Positions 28,202-35,991 of a DNA stretch of 35,991 bases are shown piece by piece. The notes under the pieces were generated by a model. The model saw only the letters and a list, made by a program, of their open reading frames with translations. It was not told where the DNA came from and searched no databases. The stretch is taken from assembly GCA_029882515.1 (NCBI GenBank), contig JAOUKN010000012.1, positions 1 to 35,991 of the forward strand. Direction: 5' to 3'. The translations under genes were made by a program, and so were the position numbers. The DNA is from Candidatus Bathyarchaeota archaeon. Lineage in GTDB: Archaea > Thermoproteota > Bathyarchaeia > Bathyarchaeales > Bathyarchaeaceae. Every line of letters starts with the position of its first letter. Position 1 is the first letter of the stretch.

Positions 28202-28440
28202 GAATACTCCTCAATTGATACGCTTCTGTGAATGATAAAAAAGTTGTGGAAAACTTCATCGCACTCATTTGGCATAACATTTATACGCAACTTATTTTCA
28301 TTGCCTAGTTTTGTAAACCAGAAGGGAATCTGCTACGCAAATAGGTCTTGCATTACAAGTTCCACTACCGGAACCATCGGTTTTTAGTAACAGCAATGCA
28401 TGCTTGAGAACTCTTCAGAAAAGAAGTTGGTGAGACAATT

Positions 28441-29637
28441 ATGGAAGACATAATGCTCCTAATCGTAATCACTTATAGTGTTTCATTAGGCTTTGGCTAC
28501 TTGTTACAGAAATATCTCAGAATACCTTGGATGTTCGCTTCTTTATTCTTTGGTCTCATTCTATCCACACTCGGTCTATTCAAGCCCGCCATTGAAAGCG
28601 ACCTTTTTAAGATGTTAGAAACCCTTGGAATGTATCTTCTCCTCTTCATAATAGGTTTTGAACTAGACTTCAAAAGAATAGGTAGATTAAAAAATTATGT
28701 TTTTTTAGGCACCCTTGTCATTATTGCTTTTGAAGGCTTTTTTGGAAGCTTGCTTCTTTATTTTGTCTTCCCAGCTGAAGTGAGTCACTCGTACTTAATT
28801 GCTGTAATTACAGCTCTGTCCTTTGCAACTGTTGGAGAAGCTGTTCTGCTGCCTATTCTTAATGAATTTGGAGTCATACAAACAACTTTTGGTCAACTCA
28901 CGCTAGGAATAGGAACTCTTGACGACGTCATAGAAGTTTTGATGCTTGCAGTTGTTGCTATTTTACCTGGATTTCTACCAGCAACACAAACCCAAAGTTT
29001 TCCAGATCCCTTGATGATTCTTTTAGATTTAGGCTGTCTGCTCCTTCTAACCTTTACATTGATAAAACTTGGGGGTAAAATTAAGAGAATTTTGGAGAAG
29101 AATCATCCAGCACCTTATGTGACCTCCCTACTAACTTTACTTGTGTTCTTTTCATTTGTCGCTCTAGGAGGGTTTGTCTTCGAAAGTCTCGCAACGGTTG
29201 GTGCAATATTTGGCGGGATAGTCATTAGAGGATTATTACCTAAGGAAAGGCTATATCAAAACGAGAGGGCAGTAGAATTTTTGGGTTACATCTTTCTTTC
29301 CCCCCTCTTCTTTCTAAGCATAGGCGCCTCGGTTTCCGTAACCTCTCTTCTTATATACCCATCAATGATTGTACTCATCTGGGCTGTTTCGAAAGGTTCG
29401 AAACTTTCATCTTCTTTTTTGCTTTTCCGAAAATTGCTTGGAAATAAATACTCTTTGTTGCTGGGTCTAGGGCTTAGTGTAAGATTCAGCACAAGCCTGA
29501 TTGTTCAGTTTATCTTGTTAAATTCAGGATTTATTTCGCTATCCCTATATTCCACACTCATTGCAACAGCTATCTTAATGAAGCCAGTAATAATAGGAGT
29601 TTACTCATTGGGATTATCTAAAGGGAAGCCCCCGTGA
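28441..29637 (+). CDS. cation:proton antiporter (CPA2/KefB-like)
   Basis: 398 aa, ~12 hydrophobic segments, LLFIIGFELDFKRI, ALSFATVGEAVLLPIL, GIGTLDDVIEVL. Confidence 0.88.
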   Translation: MEDIMLLIVITYSVSLGFGYLLQKYLRIPWMFASLFFGLILSTLGLFKPAIESDLFKMLETLGMYLLLFIIGFELDFKRIGRLKNYVFLGTLVIIAFEGFFGSLLLYFVFPAEVSHSYLIAVITALSFATVGEAVLLPILNEFGVIQTTFGQLTLGIGTLDDVIEVLMLAVVAILPGFLPATQTQSFPDPLMILLDLGCLLLLTFTLIKLGGKIKRILEKNHPAPYVTSLLTLLVFFSFVALGGFVFESLATVGAIFGGIVIRGLLPKERLYQNERAVEFLGYIFLSPLFFLSIGASVSVTSLLIYPSMIVLIWAVSKGSKLSSSFLLFRKLLGNKYSLLLGLGLSVRFSTSLIVQFILLNSGFISLSLYSTLIATAILMKPVIIGVYSLGLSKGKPP

Positions 29638-29723
29638 ATGTTGGCACTTCTTTCTGCTTAATGCTCGACACGCTAATTGAGTACCTTTCCATGTATGCAT
29701 GCACCGAAATGACAAGAGTTATC

Positions 29724-30155
29724 TCAGAAAGGTCCTTGATAAGGTCTGAAGAGTTCTTTCAGTATAGATAGCATGGTAGGCACTTGAGTTACGATATCTG
29801 TGAGTGTCACTATTCCGGCAAGTTTCTGGTTGCTTATGACTAGAAGCTTTTTAACTTTCTTCTTTGTCATAAGTTCAGCCGCTTCTTCTATGCTGGCTGT
29901 TTCGCTGATGGTTAACACTGGGCTGGTCATGACCTGCCTTGCGGTTATGGTTTCTGGCGCTAAACATGGCTCCACCACCCTTCTGAGTATGTCGCGTTCG
30001 GTTATAATTCCTACTGGCCTGTCGTCTTGCACAACTACTATGGAACCTATGTTGAACTTGTTCATAGTAGCTACCACCTCTTTGACAGTAGAATCTGATT
30101 GTACTACTTTGACGTCTTTTGACATTACGTCTCTCACAAGGGCTATACTCGCCAT
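29724..30155 (-). CDS. CBS-domain pair protein
   Basis: 143 aa; VRDVMSKDVKVVQSDSTVKEVVATMNKFNIGSIVVVQDDRPVGIITERDILRR and second CBS repeat. Confidence 0.92.
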   Translation of the reverse strand: MASIALVRDVMSKDVKVVQSDSTVKEVVATMNKFNIGSIVVVQDDRPVGIITERDILRRVVEPCLAPETITARQVMTSPVLTISETASIEEAAELMTKKKVKKLLVISNQKLAGIVTLTDIVTQVPTMLSILKELFRPYQGPF

Positions 30156-30290
30156 CTTATTGTTGCCTCCAAGCCGTGACTAACCATTTTTTGGCTTAGT
30201 CCTTTATGTGTTTTGGCTCGTTTGTGCGCGCCACTCAAAACATCGTTGGGTTTATTTAAAAGTAAGTCCAGTTTAAGTTGGAGAAAAGTT

Positions 30291-31622
30291 ATGGCTTTAG
30301 ACCGTCTCGGTTCATCGCTTTACGATGCCTTAAAGAAGGTCTTTCGAGCGCCAGTTATTGACGAGGAAACCGTCAAAGAGTTAGCCCGTGACATCCAAAG
30401 AACATTGCTGCAAGCAGACATGAACGTAAAACTGGTCCTTGAAATATCAAAGCGAATAGAAGACAGAGCCCTTAAAGAGAAGGTTCCACCAGGAGTTTCA
30501 AGGCGAGAACATGTAATAAAAGTGGTCTATGAGGAACTGACTCGTTTCTTAGGTGAAAAACCAGTTCCATTAAAAGTGGAACCTGGAAAAAGGAAAATCA
30601 TTATGCTTGTTGGAATCCAAGGTTCAGGCAAAACCACAGGTGCCGCAAAACTGGCAAGGTACTTCCAGAAAAGGGGACTAAAGACAGCACTAGTTTGTAC
30701 GGACACCTACCGCCCCGGAGCATACGCACAGCTGCAACAACTAGCAAATCGGATAAAAATTCCCATATATGGAGACCCTAAAGCCAAAAAATCCGCAGTC
30801 ATCGCTTCAGACGGATTAAGAAAATTCGATGATTATGAAGTTGTTATCATTGACACTGCTGGGCGCCACAAAGAGGAGAAAAGTCTCATCCAAGAGATGA
30901 AGATGCTTGAAAAAGCAATTAGACCAGACGAGGTAATCTTAGTCATTGATGGAACCATAGGTCAACAAGCAGCAATACAAGCACAAGCATTTCACGACGC
31001 CACACCTATAGGATCAATCTTCGTTGCAAAACTCGATGGCTCCGCAAGAGGAGGCGGCGCCCTCTCTGCAGTCGCCGCCATCGGAGCACCCATAAAATTC
31101 ATTGGTACAGGGGAAAAGATCAATGACATAGAACCCTTCGTTCCATCACGCTTCGTCGGCAGACTCCTAGGTATGGGCGATCTCGAAAGCCTCATCGAAA
31201 AAGTTCGTGAAGCAGAAGTGCACCTGCCCGAAAAGAAGATGAGGGCATTTCTAAGCGGCAGGTTCACGTTAACTGACATGTATGACCAATTTGAATCCAT
31301 GAAAAGCTTAGGTCCACTTAGACATATTCTGAAATTGGTTCCAGGGCTGTCATATAACATTCCAGATGGAATGATGGAAATGGCGGAAGATCGTCTAAAA
31401 AAATGGAAGGTAATGATTGAATCCATGACTCCAGAAGAGAGAGATAACCCGAAAATCTTTACATCTTCTCGAGTAAAACGAGTGGCTAGAGGCTCAGGAA
31501 CGAACGAAAAAGAAGTTAAAGAACTCCTAAAGCAGTATTCAATGATGAAGAAGATGATGAAAACTCTAAGAAGGAAAAGACTTCCCTTTTTTGGAAAGAA
31601 ATTTCCGATTCCGCAAGGATGA
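30291..31622 (+). CDS. srp54: signal recognition particle 54 kDa protein
   Basis: GIQGSGKTTGAAKLARYFQKRG, DTYRPGAYAQLQQLA, IDTAGRH, KLDGSARGGGALSA, M domain; start MALDRLG at 30291. Confidence 0.97.
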   Translation: MALDRLGSSLYDALKKVFRAPVIDEETVKELARDIQRTLLQADMNVKLVLEISKRIEDRALKEKVPPGVSRREHVIKVVYEELTRFLGEKPVPLKVEPGKRKIIMLVGIQGSGKTTGAAKLARYFQKRGLKTALVCTDTYRPGAYAQLQQLANRIKIPIYGDPKAKKSAVIASDGLRKFDDYEVVIIDTAGRHKEEKSLIQEMKMLEKAIRPDEVILVIDGTIGQQAAIQAQAFHDATPIGSIFVAKLDGSARGGGALSAVAAIGAPIKFIGTGEKINDIEPFVPSRFVGRLLGMGDLESLIEKVREAEVHLPEKKMRAFLSGRFTLTDMYDQFESMKSLGPLRHILKLVPGLSYNIPDGMMEMAEDRLKKWKVMIESMTPEERDNPKIFTSSRVKRVARGSGTNEKEVKELLKQYSMMKKMMKTLRRKRLPFFGKKFPIPQG

Positions 31623-31669
31623 AATTAGAACGCCCTTCAGTTTCATCGATATAGAAAAAGGCAAATCCC

Positions 31670-32992
31670 ATGGAAATACTTGAGAAAACACGGAAAATGC
31701 TCGGGAAACATCCACTCTGCGACTGCTGTTTAGGAAGACAATTTGCCCTCTTAGGCTACGGTCTAGATGACCAAAAAAGAGGTGAAACCTTAAAGCTTCT
31801 CTTGACCATGAAAGCCCACCGAGAAGCACTGCTTGGAAAAAAAACGGGAGTGACGCTTCTCAAAACTTTGGCTGCAAACGGCGCCTGTAGCATGGCAGCT
31901 GAAATATTAAGAAAAATAAAAAAGAGAGTTGGAGACAAGAGAGAATGTTACCTTTGTGAAGGGCGATTTGACCTGCTGGAAGACTTGGTAAAAAGGTCTG
32001 TTAAGAAACTGAAACATTATGAATACAACACATTTCTAGTAGGTATGAAACTGCCAACAGAAATAGAGGAAAGAGAAGACGAGTTTAAGGCAGAATTCGA
32101 TGTAAACCATGGAGAAAGCATGAAAAACGAATTCAGCCGTGACATCGGCAAAAGGCTTTCAGAGATAACGAAAAAACAAACCGAATACAAAAGACCTGAA
32201 ATCGTGATTCATATTAACCCCTTCACTAGGGAGACCAAGATTCAACCAAACCCGCTCTACATTGCTGGAAGATACAGAAAACTTGCACGCGGAATACCAC
32301 AATCAAAATGGTTTTGCTCTAACTGTAGAGGCGAGGGGTGTCCCAAATGTGACTGGACCGGAAAAAAGTATCAAGAATCTATCGAAGAAATCATTGCAAA
32401 TCCAGCTCTAAAAGCAACTGAAGGAGATGATGTTTCCCTTCATGCAGCTGGCAGAGAAGATATAGATGTTCGCATGCTAGGAGAAGGTAGACCCTTCATC
32501 CTCGAAGTTAAAAGACCTGTAAAAAGATTTGGTGACTTGGAAACCCTTGCAGAAACCATTAATGAGAAGGCAAAGGAAAAACTTGAGGTTGTGAATCTCC
32601 ATTTCGCAGATAAAGATGCTGTAAGAAGCCTGAAGAAAAAGGAGACGGCTGAAAAAGTTTACAAGGTTACCATTAGGTTTGACCGAAATGTATCAAACGA
32701 GGAACTGTCGCGGGTAAAAGAAACCTTAACGAATGCAACCATTCACCAACAAACACCTTTACGTGTGTTGCACCGGAGAGCTAACAGAGTACGAGAAAAG
32801 CACATATATAAGGCAGAAATAAAGAGATTGGCACCTGATAGCGCAGAAATGAGAATACAATGTCAAGGAGGGCTATACATTAAAGAATTAATCACAGGAG
32901 ACGAAGGTCGAACTAAACCATGCGTTGCAGAGGTCGTCAATGCTAAAGCTGAGCCCTTCGACTTAGATGTCCTCGACATTATTAATAGGTGA
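31670..32992 (+). CDS. pus10: tRNA pseudouridine synthase Pus10
   Basis: CDCCLGRQFALLGYGL, THUMP-like region, AAGREDIDVRMLGEGRPFILEVKRP, GGLYIKELITGDEGRTKP. Confidence 0.95.
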   Translation: MEILEKTRKMLGKHPLCDCCLGRQFALLGYGLDDQKRGETLKLLLTMKAHREALLGKKTGVTLLKTLAANGACSMAAEILRKIKKRVGDKRECYLCEGRFDLLEDLVKRSVKKLKHYEYNTFLVGMKLPTEIEEREDEFKAEFDVNHGESMKNEFSRDIGKRLSEITKKQTEYKRPEIVIHINPFTRETKIQPNPLYIAGRYRKLARGIPQSKWFCSNCRGEGCPKCDWTGKKYQESIEEIIANPALKATEGDDVSLHAAGREDIDVRMLGEGRPFILEVKRPVKRFGDLETLAETINEKAKEKLEVVNLHFADKDAVRSLKKKETAEKVYKVTIRFDRNVSNEELSRVKETLTNATIHQQTPLRVLHRRANRVREKHIYKAEIKRLAPDSAEMRIQCQGGLYIKELITGDEGRTKPCVAEVVNAKAEPFDLDVLDIINR

Positions 32993-32996
32993 TGAA

Positions 32997-33293
32997 ATGA
33001 AAAAATCCAAAGGATACCGTGCAAAAACTCGCTCTCTCTTAAGGAAAAAGCCACGAGATCGAGGAAAATCAGGACTCAGCAAAATCCTTTATGATTATAA
33101 GATAGGAGACAAAGTTGCAATCAAAACAGATCCAAGTGTCCATAAAGGTATACCCCATCGAAGGTATCATGGAAAAATCGGCATCATAACGGATAAGAGA
33201 GGCAAAAGTTACGTCATAAGCGTTAAGCAAGGGAATGCCGCTAAAGAAATAACTGTGCGTCCTGAACATATTAATCCTCACCAAGAGGGATGA
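32997..33293 (+). CDS. rpl21e: 50S ribosomal protein L21e
   Basis: MKKSKGYRAKTRSLLRKKPRDRGKSGLS... DPSVHKGIPHRRYHGKIGII. Confidence 0.96.
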   Translation: MKKSKGYRAKTRSLLRKKPRDRGKSGLSKILYDYKIGDKVAIKTDPSVHKGIPHRRYHGKIGIITDKRGKSYVISVKQGNAAKEITVRPEHINPHQEG

Positions 33294-33634
33294 AAATACC
33301 TAAAAAAGAAGTAAAAGAACGTGTACTTACTGTGCCACAAGTAAAAGAGGTGCTAGATAAGATAGGTGAAGAAAAACTAGACCAGTTTCAAAGAAGAACG
33401 TTAGATTTTGCTGCAAAGTTTTCCAAATTAAATTCTAAAACCGCGAAAGAATTGATGGCTAAACTTGTTGACCAATTCGAGTTGGATGATGAAGAAGCAT
33501 CTCAAATAGTAAATTGCATGCCCGAATCCATTGAAGAAATTCGGGTTTTCCTAGCTGGAGGACGTAAGATCATAGAGACCTCTAAGTTAGAAGATATCCT
33601 ATCTTTTCTAAACAAATACCGGAAAAACGGATAA
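33290..33634 (+). CDS. rpoF: RNA polymerase subunit F (Rpb4)
   Basis: 114 aa; location after L21e and helical Rpb4 pattern DEEASQIVNCMPESIEEIRVFLAGGRK. Confidence 0.9.
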   Translation: MKIPKKEVKERVLTVPQVKEVLDKIGEEKLDQFQRRTLDFAAKFSKLNSKTAKELMAKLVDQFELDDEEASQIVNCMPESIEEIRVFLAGGRKIIETSKLEDILSFLNKYRKNG

Positions 33635-33819
33635 GTTCTTTCAAATATATTTGTTCTTTCAAAACGTGTTATGCCAAAATAATTATATTGATTAGATATT
33701 ATTATGAATTAAAGCAGTTTAGTGCATTCCAATGAAGACAAGAAATAACGGCTACGTTTATTTCGTGAAGACGTTTAACCAGTGGGGATCCTAAGTATTC
33801 CAGTGGCTGGAGGTGTCAC

Positions 33820-33852
33820 ATGCAAATTTTAGGTGGAAGTAAACCAAGGTAA
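33820..33852 (+). CDS. possible 10-aa leader peptide
   Basis: ATG...TAA = MQILGGSKPR with GGAGGTG at 33809-33815, located 9 nt upstream of the DUF655 gene start. Confidence 0.3.
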   Translation: MQILGGSKPR

Positions 33853-33861
33853 GGGAGGACT

Positions 33862-34428
33862 ATGAGTCAGATGTCTGAGAAGCGTTACGAAGAATATGCA
33901 TACGTCCTTGATTTTCTTCCTCACGGAAGACCTGGAGGTAGACAAAGCTACCGAGCAGGTGCTCTAGTTCAAGTTATCGGCAAAGAATATTTCACACTTC
34001 TAGAGGCAATTGCAAGAGAAGGCGTTGTTCTTGAGCCATCTCAGAGAGTTTATGTGGGGAAAGATGCTCGAAATCAGATAACCTATATCATTGGTAGGAT
34101 AGGCTATAACGAACTGACTACCACTGCAAAAACGGAACTGCCCACGGTGGTGGAGAAAATAGTGCTCAATCGTGAAAGTTGGTTTGTTAATTTCTTTGAT
34201 ACGGCACAGGCAATAACGCCTAGAATGCATGCTTTGGAGCTTATTCCTGGAATCGGCAAAAAATACATGTGGCAAATTATCAATGAACGCGAAAGGAATT
34301 CTTTCAAAAGTTTCAAGGACTTACAGCAGCGAACCAATATTCCAGATCCAGTGAAGCTTGTTGCAAAAAGAGTTTTAGAAGAGTTGTCTGAAGAGAGTAA
34401 ATATCGCTTCTTCACAAGGGCGACCTAG
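33862..34428 (+). CDS. DUF655-family RNA-binding protein
   Basis: 188 aa; YVLDFLPHGRPGG...HALELIPGIGKKYMWQIINERE (HhH), GGGAGG Shine-Dalgarno at 33853-33858. Confidence 0.92.
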   Translation: MSQMSEKRYEEYAYVLDFLPHGRPGGRQSYRAGALVQVIGKEYFTLLEAIAREGVVLEPSQRVYVGKDARNQITYIIGRIGYNELTTTAKTELPTVVEKIVLNRESWFVNFFDTAQAITPRMHALELIPGIGKKYMWQIINERERNSFKSFKDLQQRTNIPDPVKLVAKRVLEELSEESKYRFFTRAT

Positions 34429-35282
34429 TGGCTCAAATAATGAGTCTTCTTGAAAAGACGAAACATCTACTTCGCCTTTACAAAGTTTCACCCAAAAAGC
34501 GTTTGGGACAAAACTTCATTGTAGATGGTTCTCTTTTGCAAAGACTATTGTCCTATGCCTCTATAACGAGTGAAGACGTGATTCTGGAGATAGGAGCTGG
34601 TCTTGGTTTCCTTACAAGGTTGCTTTCTGAGAAATGCAAGAAAGTTATTGCCGTTGAAGTGGACAGGAATTTGGTAGAGGTGTTAGAGATGGAGCTTAAC
34701 GATCTAAAGAATGTGGAATTGATAGAAGGAGACATTCTTAACGTTTCAGTTCCATGCTTCAACAAAGTTGTTTCAGTTCCCCCTTATTCAATTTCTTCCC
34801 CTATGTTATTTTGGCTCTTACAAAGGAAATTTGACTGCGCAGTATTACTGTTCCAGAAAGAATTTGCAGAAAGACTTGCAGCCTCCTCTGCTGAAGGCAA
34901 AGATTATGGAAGATTAACAGTCACAGCCTATTATTTCACGGGCACCGAACTTTTGGAACAAGTGCCTAGAAAGATGTTTTGTCCACCACCAAAAGTTGAC
35001 TCTATGGTTGTTCGTTTAAAACCTAGAAAACCGCCCTTCATAGTGGAGGACGAAGAAGCTTTTTTTGAACTCGTACGGGTGATGTTCACTCAACGAAATA
35101 AGAAAGTGAGGAACGCTATTATTCCTTTTTTGCATAAACGAAAAATGGCTGGAAGGAATGCAGTGAAGTTAGCTGATTCTTTATCTTTCCACAACAGAAG
35201 GGTTTGGGAATTGACCCCAGAAGACTTTGGAGCCCTTACTAATGAAGTTATCCAGAAAACCAATGAAGAAGCTCTTCTTTGA
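34428..35282 (+). CDS. rsmA: rRNA adenine N6-dimethyltransferase (KsgA/Dim1)
   Basis: KKRLGQNFIVD, ILEIGAGLGFLTRLL, IEGDILNV, FQKEFAERL; alternative ATG at 34440. Confidence 0.93.
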   Translation: MAQIMSLLEKTKHLLRLYKVSPKKRLGQNFIVDGSLLQRLLSYASITSEDVILEIGAGLGFLTRLLSEKCKKVIAVEVDRNLVEVLEMELNDLKNVELIEGDILNVSVPCFNKVVSVPPYSISSPMLFWLLQRKFDCAVLLFQKEFAERLAASSAEGKDYGRLTVTAYYFTGTELLEQVPRKMFCPPPKVDSMVVRLKPRKPPFIVEDEEAFFELVRVMFTQRNKKVRNAIIPFLHKRKMAGRNAVKLADSLSFHNRRVWELTPEDFGALTNEVIQKTNEEALL

Positions 35283-35865
35283 TGACTGCGTTTTTCACGT
35301 TTTAGAGGATGTTTACGAGCCAGCTGAGGACACCTTTCTTCTTGCAGAAAATCTTCGTCTGAACAAAGACGAGTTTGTGCTAGATATGGGTACAGGTTGC
35401 GGAATATTGGCAATTCTAGCTGCGAGAAGAGCTCGGGAAGTTATTGCTACAGACATAAATCCTTACGCAGTTTACTGTGCGAAAATAAATGCAAAACTCA
35501 ACGGGGTCGAGAGAAAAATGAACATACTACGGGGAGATGTCTTCCAACCTATTAGGGAAGGTAAACAGTTTGATCTCGTCCTTTTTAACACTCCATACTT
35601 ACCTTCAGAGGAGGAAGACCAGAAACCATGGATAGAAAAGGCGTGGGCAGGTGGATTTGATGGACGAGGACTCATTGATAGGTTCTTGTTGGATGCTCCA
35701 GAATATTTGGAAATGGATGGCAGAATTCTCTTAGTACAATCGACCCTGTCCGATGTTGACAAAACGCTGAAAACTTTCAGGAAAGTTGGGTTGAAGGCAA
35801 AGATTACTGCTAGAGAGAAAGTTGCTTTTGAAACGATAGTAGTGATTGAGGCTGAGGTGTTTTAA
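35245..35865 (+). CDS. HemK/Mtq2-like class I methyltransferase
   Basis: VYEPAEDTFLLAENL, VLDMGTGCGILAILAA, TDINPYAV, FNTPYLPSEEE, WAGGFDGRGLIDRFL. Confidence 0.9.
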   Translation, partial: KLSRKPMKKLFFDDCVFHVLEDVYEPAEDTFLLAENLRLNKDEFVLDMGTGCGILAILAARRAREVIATDINPYAVYCAKINAKLNGVERKMNILRGDVFQPIREGKQFDLVLFNTPYLPSEEEDQKPWIEKAWAGGFDGRGLIDRFLLDAPEYLEMDGRILLVQSTLSDVDKTLKTFRKVGLKAKITAREKVAFETIVVIEAEVF

Positions 35866-35991
35866 AACAACATAAATGAAGGCTTTGGTAGATGGTATGG
35901 GCGCCGTAAAAAGAAGTAAATAACACCTCTGCTGTATTGTGTTAAGTCTGGTGAGTGATAATTTGTGCATCCTAGGTAAAAGCAAGTTGTT

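Noticed and set aside
1-35991. CRISPR arrays, transposases, toxin-antitoxin or phage modules
   Set aside because: No regularly spaced repeats, no transposase/integrase motifs or recognisable defence effectors apart from the HerA-NurA pair.

Overview
Archaeal chromosomal segment, about 36 kb and densely coding. Gene content (PolD DP1/DP2, Orc1/Cdc6, HerA/NurA, GGGP synthase, aIF5A/DHS, SRP54, Pus10, L21e, RpoF) points to a Bathyarchaeia-like lineage; that placement is inference. No CRISPR array, rRNA, intein or obvious transposon was seen. Main points: (1) a likely replication origin at ~16.56-17.28 kb. It lies upstream of orc1/cdc6, carries three ORB-like elements (consensus ~CANNGGAANNNAGGGGT) in opposing orientations, and is flanked on the other side by a wHTH-NurA-HerA cluster, with both PolD subunits nearby. 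(2) A 13-bp motif TTACTACGACCAT occurring four times in both orientations inside nurA, including a perfect 13-bp inverted repeat, used in different reading frames. (3) A tRNA-Ser(CGA) gene that appears to carry two introns: ~32 nt at 37/38 and ~53 nt inside the acceptor stem, the latter supported by an upstream GCCGGGG that completes the acceptor stem. (4) A TGTGATGTCACA operator-like array upstream of a putative membrane-tethered HTH regulator. (5) A possible two-gene glutamine-dependent NAD synthetase (nadE plus nitrilase-type glutaminase). All calls come from reading the sequence; no database search was run.
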